A stretch of DNA of 64,000 bases from Sycobia sp. Sy_11 (GCA_018907035.1 JACCIC010000029.1:1506501-1570500), one strand, 5' to 3'; counted from the first letter of the stretch, positions 22,529 through 32,928 are shown. Translations and numbers: made by a program. Notes: generated from the letters alone by a model not told the origin.

Positions 22529-23619
22529 AGAAGAAAAAAATTTTTCTTTTCACCATAAAAGTAAAAAAAAATAGTTTGTTTTCATTTACCCTGGAATTTC
22601 GAAAGAATTTTATTACTCAAAGTTTTCACTTTTGAATCCTCAGTTTTTGAATAAAAAGAGATTCTACACAAAAGGAAATTATTTTGAAAATATAATAAAA
22701 TTTTAATCTTTGTATTTTTCGAATTTTTCGAATAAAATATTTTGAAAATACAAAAATATACAAAAATAGAAAAAAAAACGAAAACTAAAAGTGAAAACGT
22801 ATAAAAAAAATCAATGTTGATTTTATTATTTATTATTAGAGAGAAAAAAAAGAACAAAATTTTTCCATCAGTCGCAAGTACACCGCCTGTATAGCGTAGA
22901 GTCGTGGTGGGCTGTGTGTGCGTGTGTATACGCAGGACGCCGACTTCACACTCTTAAATTTGGCTGTGTATATTTATATTTGTCTATATATTTTTCTTTT
23001 TATATAATAATATTGGATGTAAATCTACGTTTTAGATTTGTATTACTCATTACATTAATTATATTTTATTATTTGACATAAATATTATCATTAGATATCG
23101 CACTCTAAATAAGATTATTAATTGATTTTATCTTAACTTAAGTTAAATTAATATAATTAAATTAAATTCTAAATTAATACCTGTGTTAGTAATATTATCC
23201 GCATTAATTTAATCTAATATATCATATAATAAATTAATATATATTTATTGCTTGAAAAGCCGGACGAATAATTTACTCTCGTAATTTCGTATATTAAATT
23301 TGTGCTGCCTTTCTGCCACTTTCGTCGAACTGGCAGTGGCCTTGGCCGCGAATGTTTACATTACCAGCTCGAAGTCGTAAACACTCTCGACGCGCGGTAG
23401 ATTAGCACTTTTCAATATAACTATCTCTTATATTAATAGTTATATTATGCAAGAGATAATTATATTTCGCACAATTACTTTATAATTTGAGGTTTACGCG
23501 CATCCTCATAACTTGCAAATTTTCGCCGGGGCACTACATATTTACAAAAATAAATATATAATAAAATATATATAAATGTATATATTTCTTTCTATAACAT
23601 ATTGTGTGATCCCGAGATA
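21674..23619. other. AT-rich leader region of Gypsy-B with (AT)n
   Basis: About 1.9 kb of AT-rich sequence between the presumed primer-binding site and gag, including an AT microsatellite at about 22,478-22,526. Long for a leader, so it may contain other insertions; none could be delimited. Confidence 0.4.
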
Positions 23620-23641
23620 CCCGAGATCACGAAGGGCGCCA
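23620..23641 (-). promoter_or_regulatory. Gypsy-B primer-binding site
   Basis: On the minus strand the LTR ends ...CCGTTACA and is followed directly by TGGCGCCCTTCGTGATC. The TGG start complements the CCA end of a tRNA primer, and its position next to an LTR end fits a minus-strand element whose gag lies to the left. Confidence 0.55.
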
Positions 23642-23870
23642 TGTAACGGTGCGCGTGTTCGCCTCGAACACAAGGACGGCGGAAACAGTCGTTGCAAAAG
23701 GTGTGCCCGGCTAGGCTTAACCCCGAATCGTTTCGGCGAGGGAAAGAGGTGGTCCCATTCTCTGCAACTAAACAGTCGTCTTACTTTGTTATATAAGCTC
23801 TGGCGATTTCTCCTTATTATCTCTGCTATAAGTAGGGTTTGGTTGTTACTCTAGGGATGATAACAAGAGA
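23642..23870 (-). repeat. Gypsy-B 5' LTR remnant
   Basis: Shares TGTAACGGTGCGCGTGTTC and CGAATCGTTTCGGCGAGGG with the 12,833 LTR, in the same orientation. Only the U5-proximal portion is recognisable; the rest is lost or diverged beyond about 23,870. Confidence 0.5.
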
Positions 23871-23992
23871 ACATTGGTTATAAGATATGGTAGTACCATA
23901 TCAAAGGAATTTGTTTTTAGCAAAAAAGCCGATATCTGCATTTCCAAATATCAATAAATTATCGTATGATCTGTTCGTACTTCAAACACAAT

Positions 23993-24140
23993 TATAGGCA
24001 AAATCATATTGATTACGCATTATCTGAAATCCCTATATAGTAATCCACTCCATTTCATATAATTTTAATGGTTGACTTTGAATTTTTATTTGAAAAATGC
24101 GTGGAGCATATAAATTATGCGTATTGAAGATTTTACAAAA
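23993..24140 (+). repeat. diverged direct repeat, copy 1
   Basis: Starts AGGCAAAATCATATTG and ends TATTGAAGATTTTACAAAA. The same order of words recurs at 24,448-24,596 (TTGACTTTGAATTTTTATT, AAAAATGC..TG.GGAG, ATTGAAGATTT). Nature unknown; no ORF. Confidence 0.6.
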
Positions 24141-24447
24141 CTATGTAAAAAATTAAGTTGGAATATTTTCAATAATTCGAATTAAAAAGAAAAAGTATTT
24201 TGAGAAAAATGGTACTTTTATAGGTTAATTTATGTATCTGAATTACATTTTCACTTTTTTTATAAACAACTGTTTAACTGTTTTATATAGAAGCTACATA
24301 TATGCTGAATAAAAAATCATATACTCAAAACAGAATTTTTATAGCAATTTATTTAGAAAGATAAATAAATATTCATATGAAAAAATTGAGTATTTACAAG
24401 AACTGTGAAATTTTCATGAACAAATTCAATTAAATAGCTATTAAACT

Positions 24448-24596
24448 TATAGGCAAAATCATATTGTTTTACGCATTCCTTGACATCTCTATATACTATT
24501 CCACCCCATTTTATATCATTTTGATTGTTGACTTTGAATTTTTATTAGAAAAATGCTTTGTGGAGATAAATTATGTATATTGAAGATTTAAAACAA
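24448..24596 (+). repeat. diverged direct repeat, copy 2
   Basis: Second copy of the 23,993-24,140 repeat. Its continuation (ATTGAAGATTTTACAAAAG) is found on the far side of the inverted-repeat element, at 25,173, showing that the element inserted into this repeat. Confidence 0.6.
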
Positions 24597-25172
24597 TTGA
24601 ATTGTACTTTTGTCGACTGCCCATATACAAATTAATAAATATTTTTTTATTGGTCTTACAGTCCAATCAATTCAATATAAAAATAAAATACAAATAAAAA
24701 AAAATAAATAAATAAAAATAAATAAAAAAAAAACAAAAAACAGATAAAATAAAATAAAATAAAAACTAAAAATAAAAATTAAATTAAACATTAAATTAAA
24801 ATTATAATGACAGTCAGACTGTCCTTGTTTACATTCACCCCCGTAGACTAATCTGAAAATAAAATATTAGCTGAAAAAATTCTTTGTTAGTAAAGTGCAG
24901 TCTTGACTGTCCCCAACACCCTTACCTAATTGAAGACTTGTCCAACGTTACGAGCTCGCTACGGCTCCTCATCAGGGACTCTTGAGTTATATTAAATTAT
25001 AAATTTAATTTAATTTTTAATTTGATTTTTATTTTTAATTTTTATTTTTTTTATTTTTTTTTATTTATTTATTTATTTATTATTATTTTTTTTTTTTTTT
25101 ATTTTTTATTTTTATTTTATTTTTAGATTGAATTGATTGGACTGTAAGACCAATAATAAAATATTTATTAAT
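24593..25172 (-). mobile_element. inverted-unit element, copy A
   Basis: Left end TTGTACTTTTGTCGACTGCCC, then ATTGGTCTTACAGTCCAATCAATTC, an A-rich stretch, ACAGTCAGACTGTCC, CCCCGTAGACTAATCTG, GTAAAGTGCAGTC, and a hammerhead-like core (24,933-24,983, minus strand). Then follows an inverted, shorter arm ending GAATTGATTGGACTGTAAGACC. It is flanked by ATTGAAGATTT (24,581 and 25,173). In this copy the second arm lacks the CCCCGTAGACTA portion. The layout is two units joined head to head, the left one complete to its 3' terminus. It encodes no protein. A Penelope-like or retrozyme-like non-autonomous retroelement is the best guess; a foldback DNA element is the alternative. Confidence 0.65.
24933..24983 (-). 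ncRNA. hammerhead-ribozyme-like motif, copy A (mutated core)
   Basis: Minus strand: GTCC, CTGATGA, a G bulge, GAGC-loop-GCTC, then GTAAC, GTT, GGAC, with outer pairing AAGA/TCTT. The GAAA of the conserved core is GTAA here, which would be expected to abolish cleavage. Stem I (GTCC/GGAC) and stem II (GAGC/GCTC) pair. Confidence 0.45.
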
Positions 25173-25465
25173 ATTGAAGATTTTACAAAAGTTTCTGTAA
25201 ATTAATTATGTAATAACATTTACATCATTTTTATATATTAAGTTTTATTTAATTGATATTTACATTATAATATCATGTAATTTATTAAGGAATACAATTT
25301 ATACGTGTATTCAGATATTTTAGTAAAAGTGTATTAATTTGAATCCAACAAATAGGTTTATTTGAATACAAAAAATATATTTATTATATCACATTTAATG
25401 AGTGATGGAAAAATTACAAATATTCCTTGACTCTTACTACTCACAAAATTATATATACGTGAATA

Positions 25466-26135
25466 CAATTGAATTGTACTTTTGTCGACTGCCCATGTAC
25501 AAATTAATAAATATTTTTTTATTGGTCTTACAGTCCAATCAATTCAATCTAAAAATAAAATAAAAATAAAAATAAAAAATAAAAATAAAAATAAATAAAA
25601 AAATAAAATAAAAATTAAAAATTAAAATAAAAAATAAAAATTAAATTAAAAATTAAATTAACATTATAATGACACTCAGACTGTCCTTGTTTACATTCAC
25701 CCCCGTAGACTAATCTGAAAATAAAATATTAACTGAAAAAATTCTTTGTTAGTAAAGTGCAGTAAGTTTAATTAGTAAGTTTAGTGTTTAGTTTTTTTGT
25801 TAGTAAGTTTAGTCCCTGATGAGGAGCCGTAACGAGCTCGAAACGTTGGACAAGTCTTCAATTAGGTAAGGGTATTGGGACAGCCAGACTGCACTTTACT
25901 AACAAAGAATTTTTTCAACTAATATTTTATTTTCAGATTAGTCTACGGGGGTGAATGTAAACAAGGACAGTCTGACTGTCATTATAATTTTAATTTAATT
26001 TTTAATTTAATTTTTATTTTTAATTTTTATTTTATTTTTTTATTGATCTTTATTTTTATTTTTATTTTTTATTTTTATTTTTATTGTATTTTTAGATTGA
26101 ATTGATTGGACTGTAAGACCAATAAAAAAGTATTT
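25466..26135 (-). mobile_element. inverted-unit element, copy B
   Basis: Left arm from GAATTGTACTTTTGTCGACTGCC to about 25,765; a central AGTAAGTTTAG-rich spacer and hammerhead-like core; then a right arm (about 25,860-26,135) that is the reverse complement of the left one, including GACTGCACTTTACTAACAAAG, TAGTCTACGGGGGTGAATG, AAGGACAGTCTGACTGTC and GATTGGACTGTAAGACCAATA. The RNA of such a sequence would fold into a long hairpin. No coding sequence. Confidence 0.7.
25812..25851 (+). ncRNA. hammerhead-ribozyme-like motif, copy B (complete core)
   Basis: GTCC (stem I), CTGATGA at 25,816-25,822, bulged G, GAGC (25,824-25,827), loop, GCTC (25,836-25,839), GAAAC at 25,840-25,844, GTT, GGAC (25,848-25,851). 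All conserved hammerhead core bases CUGAUGA...GAAA and a UH cleavage position (GUU) are present. Stem III would be ACGT with no loop, which is self-complementary, so pairing between two molecules or tandem copies would be required, as in double-hammerhead forms. The bulged G in stem II departs from the consensus. Activity is untested. Confidence 0.5.
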
Positions 26136-26160
26136 ATTTACTTAAATATTTATTTAAATA

Positions 26161-26198
<38 letters not shown>

Positions 26199-26199
26199 C
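26161..26199. repeat. compound (CT)n(AT)n microsatellite
   Basis: CT units followed by AT units, just downstream of copy B. Confidence 0.9.
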
Positions 26200-27234
26200 T
26201 AATTAAAAACTTTGTAAATATAATTTTTGCATTATAAAAGAAACCGCGTATTTCTATAATTTATTTACGTTGCACATGATCCTTTTTCCTTTTATATTAA
26301 TTATTTTTATATGTACTGTATAGCTATTATTATATTAAAGCATTTTACTATACTATATATTAAAGTATCCATAGACTTACATATTAGTCCGCGCGCTTAA
26401 ACGGAGGCATTGAGGTCAATATGAAAGGACAAAGATAGTCCAAGGGGAGTGCTGTCTCTCTCGCTCCGAAGAAAAAGTATGGAGGCACGAAGTAGCATGA
26501 TATAGTAGTTTTCTGTCAGTTGTCATTTGTCTGCTGCTGCTATTAGTGCTCTTCCCCCACTTTCCTTTTCTCCCCATTCCCTTGATTGTAAGAGAGAGTC
26601 GTATATCACGCCTCTTGCTATTGCTCTCTCACTCTGGTTATAGCTCAACTCCGTTCCCAGAGCGCACGATCTAATATATAAGACTGTGAAAGCATCCTAC
26701 TATTCTATACATATATCATACTGCATAACTTTTGCTACAGTTTGAACGATCTGACTGCTGGAAATGTTTGCTGTTTATTTACTATTACTATAGATATAAC
26801 AAATTTTTTATAGTCACACTCAGAGTTTTATATTAAAAACTACTTTTTAGCCAAAAATACCGATGGGAAACGATTCTTTAAGCCATAAATAGTAGACATG
26901 CTTTAAAAAATTATCTATAAAGAAGTGATAAATAATTGTTTTCATTAATTGAAAATTCAAAATCTCAATTTAGAAATAAATAGTGTAGCGTCTGCGACAT
27001 ACCAACGGTTCTTAAACTCGTCTTCGTCGCGCTACCGCGCCACTTAAAAATATATAACTTAAAATTAGATATATGACAGTTCTTTTCAATCTATATTCTT
27101 TTTTTGTTTGTTCCAGGAAATTACATGCGGTTCAACATTTGTTGCAAGAAATAGGGAAACCCAGCAAAACCTATTCAAAACGTCTATATTTCTAATATAA
27201 AATATATTTATGAAAACAATATGAATTATATTTT
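26200..27234. other. intergenic, partly G+C-richer, nothing recognised
   Basis: AT-rich with a more balanced block at about 26,385-26,680; no frame in it resembles a known protein and no splice-bounded exon could be supported. Confidence 0.45.
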
Positions 27235-27425
27235 ATTATTTCTTCATGCCCATTCCTTTTTTGAGCTCAAGGAATTGCACAGTTGACAATTGCTTTGTTA
27301 GTACATCAGTAATCTGAGGCCATTTTTAAGTATTGGTTCTCTCGAGAAATGATATTTAATATCTATATGTGCTAATTGCTTACGATTACTTGGGTTATTT
27401 GCTATACGTATAGAACCATTATAAC
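27235..27425 (-). pseudogene. Copia-type RNase H C-terminal fragment
   Basis: Minus-strand reading: SIRIANNPSNRKQLAHIDIK, YHFSRE, then after a frameshift DVLTKQLSTVQF and LELKKGMGMKK. This is the end of a Ty1/Copia polyprotein (A.NP..H.R..HIDI.YHF.RE...AD.LTK.L....F). Nothing upstream of it on the same strand could be recognised, so it is an isolated scrap. Confidence 0.7.
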
Positions 27426-27965
27426 AAGTTCGAACAAGTCTCGATGCGGGCGGCAGCGCTCTGAAGGCAAGTACATAAGTCCAATAGTATTTGCTATTTA
27501 CAGGAACATAAGTGTAGCGCTACCGAAGCAAACTAAAGAAAAGCATACGCTTCTATTACCAGTTGGTACAGATAACTGTAAGATATTCGATTTCTGTCTA
27601 AATTAAATCTTTCATAAGGCATTAACAACAGATATTCAAAGGCGACATTTATAGGAAAACTTTAGTTAGTTACCTTACAGTGACCATATTATCGATTACT
27701 TTAAGTTATCTGAAATAGGTACCATTACTTTTCCTTTACACAGTATAATTTTAGTTATCGTTAAAAAGGTGTCGCTACTTTTTAAGTTATCTCTTAGTTA
27801 AAAAGGCACCGTTACGTTACCGCTTATCGGACAAACTTTGTACTAGTTTGGATTTGAATTTCTTAGAAATAATTTCTTGTTAAGATTAGAATTTAAAAGA
27901 GTGGAGTGCGATTATCTCAGCGATTTATAAATAAAAGCTTCTTTTACAAGTTTTTTCTGTTATTG
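27426..27965. other. intergenic, nothing recognised
   Basis: No coding signal or repeat boundary visible. Confidence 0.45.
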
Positions 27966-28000
27966 TAACATGTATAGGTTAGTTTGACCTATACATGTTA
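27966..28000. repeat. 14-bp perfect inverted repeat abutting a mariner insertion
   Basis: TAACATGTATAGGT and ACCTATACATGTTA separated by 7 bases. Its last two bases are the TA target of the adjoining mariner. Confidence 0.85.
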
Positions 28001-29286
28001 TTAGGTATGTGAATAAGTCTTTCCCGTTTTTTTTCAAATTTTGAGCCTTTATTGTGAAAAAATGGTTACAAATGAATTATTGAAAGTATTGGCCATCGCT
28101 AGCTACAACTTTTTCCCATCTTTCTAGCAACATACGAATCCCGTTGCGAAAAAATTCGACCGGTTTGGCCTCTATCCAGTCATCCACCCATTTTTTGGCT
28201 TCCTCGTAGGAATGGAAGTGCTGGTCAGCCAGGCCATGCGTCATCGATCTGAAGAGATGGTAATCAGACGGAGCAACGTCTGGACTATACGGCGGGTGGG
28301 GTAGGACTTCCCATTTGAGCGTTTCTAAGTATGTTTTCACCGGCGGTGCAACATGTGGGTGAGCATTGTCATGTTGCAAAATAACTTTGTCGTGCCTGTC
28401 GGAGTATTGTGGCCGTTTTTCTCGCAGTGCGTGGCTCAAACGCATCAATTGTCGTCGATAGACCTCGCCTGTGATCCTTTCATTCGGTTTCAGAAGCTCA
28501 TAGTAAACCACACCTAGCTGGTCCCACCATATACAGAGCATGAGCTTGGCGCCATGAATATTTGGCTTGGCCGTCGATGATGATGCATGGCCGGGTAGTC
28601 CCCATGATTTTCTTCGCTTCGAATTATCGTAACGTATCCACTTTTCATTGCCAGTCACGATACGATGCAGAAAACCCTTTCTTTTATGTCGCTGAAGCAG
28701 CTGTTCGCAAGTGAAAAAACGCCGTTCGACGTCTCTCAGCTTCAGTTCGTACGGCACCCAATTTCCTTGCTTTTGGATCATTCTCATCGCTTTCAGACGC
28801 TGGGAAATGGTTGTTCGGTCAACTCCCAATGCTTCAGCAAGTTCTTCTTGCGTTTGACAAGAATCTTCATCAAGCAAAGTCGCCAATTCTCGATCTTCAA
28901 AGATTTGCGGCCGCCCGGAACGCTCCTTGTCTTCCACGTCGAAATCACCGCTTTTGAAGCGTCGAAACCATCCGCGAACACTTGAATCATCGACACAACC
29001 TTCTCCATAAGCCTCCTGAAGCAATCGATGCGTCTCGGCAGCAGATTTCTTCAAATTGAACCAATAAAGTGAAACTTCCCGCAAATGACGTCGACTCGGC
29101 TCAAATTTCGACATTGTCACGATATCAAAAATTTATGATGCGAAAAAATGTTAACTAATGTGTTAGTATGGAATTGTTGATATATGAATAAGCTTTGATT
29201 ATGACATATGTGACCATTGAATACTCGCACAGTATTGGTGGCGCCATCTCTTACAAAAAACGGGAAAGACTTATTCACACTCCTAA
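28001..29286 (-). mobile_element. complete mariner transposon with TA duplication
   Basis: 1,286 bp. The terminal inverted repeats agree at about 30 of 32 bases: left TTAGGTATGTGAATAAGTC, right (reverse complement) TTAGGAGTGTGAATAAGTC, both continuing TTTCCCGTTTTTT. The element is flanked by TA at 27,999-28,000 and 29,287-29,288, the mariner target duplication. It carries one uninterrupted transposase gene. The 44.2-kb element is an internally deleted relative. Confidence 0.95.
28077..29114 (-). CDS. mariner transposase, uninterrupted but lacking first catalytic Asp
   Basis: The ATG at 29,114 (MSKFEPSRR) gives 345 codons, the standard mariner length; a GTG six bases upstream is not needed. 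Domains: N-terminal paired helix-turn-helix DNA-binding region (residues about 1-120, with QTQEELAEALGVDRTTISQR), the linker WVPYEL (family WVPHEL), then the RNase H-like catalytic domain. The first acidic position reads IVTGNEKW instead of IVTGDEKW (residue 156), the second is LQHDNAHPH (Asp 249), the third VAPSDYHLF (Asp 284), a DD34D spacing apart from the Asp-to-Asn change. The protein could bind its terminal repeats but is expected to be unable to cut DNA. No other damage is visible, which marks a young copy. Confidence 0.95.
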   Translation of the reverse strand: MSKFEPSRRHLREVSLYWFNLKKSAAETHRLLQEAYGEGCVDDSSVRGWFRRFKSGDFDVEDKERSGRPQIFEDRELATLLDEDSCQTQEELAEALGVDRTTISQRLKAMRMIQKQGNWVPYELKLRDVERRFFTCEQLLQRHKRKGFLHRIVTGNEKWIRYDNSKRRKSWGLPGHASSSTAKPNIHGAKLMLCIWWDQLGVVYYELLKPNERITGEVYRRQLMRLSHALREKRPQYSDRHDKVILQHDNAHPHVAPPVKTYLETLKWEVLPHPPYSPDVAPSDYHLFRSMTHGLADQHFHSYEEAKKWVDDWIEAKPVEFFRNGIRMLLERWEKVVASDGQYFQ

Positions 29287-29288
29287 TA

Positions 29289-30314
29289 ATATTTTCAATA
29301 AATAGGAAAAAAGGGAGGGAAAAAGGAAAAAAGAGGCAGAGAGAAGGAGAATAAAGAGGAATATAATCTAGAAAATTTATATTGTTACTATATAGCTTAA
29401 TCAAGTCAAGTTTGCAAAACTTTCTTCTTATTCTTTAAAATTTTATTGTAGCCATTGTCAAATATCAAAAGATATCGTTACCAATAAATTGTGATAGTGA
29501 AGTGGAATATAAACCTATTATATTTACAAGGCAATAAGTTTTTCTTTTTGGTATAAAAGATTCTTGCCGAAAAAAGGCACACAATCCGGCCGGTATTCTG
29601 AACCACGAGCTCACTCCAATTACTTAGTTGGGTTGTATTCTTTTCAGCGTCGGTTTATAAAGGTTGGTGCATTTTTTTTATATATTTGTTCTGTCTTTGA
29701 TTTTGAATAAAGTATTATATACTTCTATTCTTTTCTTCAATTTCTTTTTGATTAAAATTATTAGACATTATAAATTAGTTTTAGAAGTGAGAGAAACAGA
29801 GATTGCACAGAGATACAACAGACTTTGCATCTAAAAACAACATCAAATAGTTACCTACAAGATGCCATATTTAGCTCATTATTTTGTCTTATTTTTACCG
29901 TTCAGTTAACTGTACGATTTCTTAACTATATCTATAATGCACATTTATAGTAGTAATTAAGATATCTATAGCACACCCATCAGCCGTTGTTATTACGACA
30001 TCATTTAGTTAACGTCAAGACAAATTAAATGTACCGACGCGGAGTCGATTAATTATCTTTAGGATACCATTTTCGCAACTTATTTTTCAGTGATAAAGTT
30101 AAACTTTATATGTCTATAAAATTTGTTTAGAATATGCTGTAATTTATCGTTAAGGTGGAACTAAAATGTCTGACGTATGCCGATAAGGCATCTTTTTTTG
30201 GGTTCAGTAGTTTTTTGTTTACCGTGAACAAACCAAAACACGCTTTGTCTTTCTAAATTAGTATTATATAATATGCTATAATGATATATATATATATAAC
30301 TTTTTTTAATGAAT
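29289..30314. other. AT-rich intergenic, nothing recognised
   Basis: No coding signal. Confidence 0.5.
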
Positions 30315-30614
30315 TCTCTTGCATGACAACGCTCGGTCACATGTTGTGAAAGGCGTCAAAACACCCTATTGAAGCTCGAATGGAAAATGTTGCCGCACCT
30401 AGCGTACTCGCCAGACATAGCTTCTGATTACTACCTATTCAAATCGATGCAGCACAACTTCATTAATACGCACTTCCGACATGTTCAAGAAGTGCGAGAA
30501 TTTGCCAATGATTGGATTGCCTTGAAACCGCCATCGTTCTTTCGCCACGGTATCGTCATATTGACAAAAAGATGGGAAAAAATAGTAGAAAATGGTGGAA
30601 AATATTTTGATTGA
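30315..30614 (+). pseudogene. mariner transposase C-terminal fragment
   Basis: HDNARSHVVKGVKT (second catalytic Asp motif) at about 30,325, then after a frameshift KMLPHLAYSPDIASDYYLFK, the third Asp region with the Pro of the usual APSDY lost, and a normal C-terminus ending RWEKIVENGGKYFD and stop at 30,614. The N-terminal two thirds are absent. Different from the 28-kb copy, so a separate mariner lineage. Confidence 0.85.
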
Positions 30615-31949
30615 GCTAACGTGTATCCATTTTCCATCATAAATATCCTTTTCGAGTTAAAAAAGGTCGGAAACTAAGTTCGCCTCCTAATAATAGTTTT
30701 GTATTATATTTTTTCAATTCCGTGACGATTTCGAGTTTCACATAATAATTGTTTAAAATTAATTTCCATTCTTTATTAATACTTTTGTACCATATTCATA
30801 TGATAATATTTTTAAAATATCAATCTACTGTCTACTGCTCAAATGTTTTTATTTCTAGGCTTTTACACAAATTTAATTTTATAGAAGCTTTAGCAGAGGA
30901 TTTGTCTTGTTAACCATTCTTGTATTACTGACAATAAAATCTATTTACTTTTTGAAGAAACATAAATGAGATTGTAACTGCATTTTATATTAGTCGCGTT
31001 ACGTCAGTATATTGAAAAATTGTATATTTATGTTTTATAGAGTGCTTACCATAAATATTATGGTAAAAATTGGAGGAAATTCTATTTTTACCATGAAAAC
31101 CATAAGAACGCCATAAAAATCTCGTTTTTTTTAAATAATCTGTAAAATATGAAACATTTCAACAAGGATTATTAAAAGAAGTTATAGATCTCGTAAAAAT
31201 ACATATTTTTGATTCTGTATATTTATTTGCACGAACAGAAGTACTTGAAAAAAATATATTCAAACTAATGAAGGAATAGAATACCCAATAAGAATATTAT
31301 AGTGAAACCCATTGTTGTTAAGAAAGAACGTTTATAAAAAAAAAATATATAGACTACAAAACATGTATTTTGATGTGAGTTAGAACTTTTATTTGAAATA
31401 TTTTTTTGGAAGTTTTTATATTCTAAGAGATATCTCACAAGAAGAATATTTTTACTGGGTTTTAATGCGATTTATTATATAAATGGAATTATCACCAATT
31501 TTTACTATCATATATGTAATCAGAATCTTAAAAAACCTTGTACAAATTTTCATGAAAATCGAGTAAGTCAACTAATTAAAAAATCCACAGCTCTTTGTTG
31601 TAAGAGATGTTCACAACTTTTGATGTTTGTCAGTTTCTTCAAAGTTGCTGCAGACTTGAAAACGTTAAGCCGATTGCTAGTTACTCATAGGACATTTATG
31701 CATTTGTCAATAAAATTTCTTTTTGGTCGCTGCCAGTGTAAGTTGTTCATCTTTCATTGCACCCTGCTACCAGCCTATTATTTCGCCAGGCCTTCCTATT
31801 GCACGCGCCGAAGCAGAGATAATAAGGAAAGATTGTTGATGTCATATAGGAAAGGTTCAACGATTTATGAGTGCCGTAAACGTGCGGTCTCCATGGGGTC
31901 AACTGCCATACTAACACTTCAACGTCACAAATAAGTCAGCATAAATTAG
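30615..31949. other. AT-rich intergenic, nothing recognised
   Basis: No supported gene; the longest open frame (31,620-31,934) matches nothing I know. Confidence 0.45.
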
Positions 31950-32906
31950 TGTACACATTTGCCTACGTCACGAGCTGTGACGCAGGCAATAAATATATAT
32001 AAATATATTCGTACAATTTTATTCAATGCGACGTTGTTGTTTTCAGTTGCCGTTTCATCACACAGAGGCCAATGCCAAATCGATCGATCGAGCGCGAGGT
32101 CGAGGCAACGCAGAGACGCGCCGCGACCATCAGAACTATTCCGGTTCTCATCGAGTGCCAGCAACAGTAACCGCTCCTCGAGAACATACCGCCATTTAGC
32201 AATTGAGATTTTACGTATACGCTCGTATACACAAGTGCAGTGAAGCCACCCGGAAAGAAGAAGAAGAGGAAAGAGCATTCCAGCCGCCCCGGTCGTATGT
32301 GCCAACTGCATCGTCATGTAAGAGCAGAGCGCTGCACGCACAGGACTTCCCATACGTGCACGGCCGTTCTCCATCACCGACTCGCCGCCATTGCACCGTT
32401 GTCGGCGTCTGACGCCATTACCGCACTACCACGTGCCACCGAGCTCACCAAGAAGACGACGGAGCTGAGCTACCCAGGAGGACGACAGCAGAGCTTTCTT
32501 CGGCAAGTACCGCTAACTCTAATGTAGGAATTAGATAGCTCGTGCCTGGTGTGTGTGCCGCGTCTTTCCGGCATGTATGGCTGCACCAGTGCTCCACAAA
32601 GCACACATATATATGCCCCCGTTATAGAACCCACTCGAGATTCTAGAATCATGTTTTGCTGCTCAGTTTAGTTTGGCCGATTAAGATATAACGAGGAATA
32701 GATGTACATATATGTAAATATTATGCGCGACTTAATAAAATTAGAATTATATGTGGTATTTACTGTACGCGACTATGTTATCCCCCCCTGTTTCCCTGTA
32801 TTCTTGTCTCTTTAACAGGGTCGCAGCGAGAGCGTCCGCAAAGGCATCGAAACGATGCTACCAGCATTGACGGTGAGGTAAGATAATTTCCTCGCAAAAC
32901 AAAGTT
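31950..32906 (+). repeat. LTR-like block 1 with splice-like leader
   Basis: A CpG-rich block with a TATA-like run near 32,608, AATAAAA at about 32,736, a pyrimidine tract ending ...CTCTTTAACAG (32,818), a short stretch, GTAAGAT (about 32,878) and an end GTTACA. Two bases later TGGCGCCCAATAACGTG resembles a tRNA-Lys-type primer-binding site. The second block at 33.4-33.75 kb has the same order. The left boundary is uncertain. A host promoter and untranslated exon is the alternative. Confidence 0.4.
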
Positions 32907-32908
32907 AC

Positions 32909-32928
32909 AATTGGCGCCCAATAACGTG
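32909..32928 (+). promoter_or_regulatory. primer-binding-site-like sequence 1
   Basis: TGGCGCCCAATAACGTGTGG, close to the tRNA-Lys type TGGCGCCCAACGTGGGG used by many insect LTR elements, immediately after an ACA end. Confidence 0.4.

Larger units (their letters stand above)
12833..23870 (-). mobile_element. Gypsy-B LTR retrotransposon, minus strand, interrupted and internally deleted
   Basis: The pieces are collinear on the minus strand: LTR remnant with primer-binding site (23,620-23,870), long AT-rich leader, gag (21,673 to about 19,870), protease (19,730-19,305), reverse transcriptase (19,225-19,035), a nested non-LTR element (13,804-19,034), the continuation of the RT frame (13,803 to about 13,735), polypurine tract (about 13,691-13,702) and a complete 3' LTR (13,690-12,833). 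Most of RT, RNase H and integrase are missing between about 13,735 and the polypurine tract, so the host element had lost them. Both LTRs begin TGTAA(C/T)GGTGCGCGTGTTC on the plus strand. Gag and pol carry stops and frameshifts. Confidence 0.65.

Noticed and set aside
22582..22857. 91-codon Phe/Lys-rich minus-strand ORF
   Set aside because: AT-rich composition artefact without any motif or start context.
24660..25170. CRISPR-like or tandem-repeat array in the A/T-rich repeats
   Set aside because: The AAAATA runs are low-complexity arms of an inverted-repeat element; no regular spacer-repeat pattern exists.
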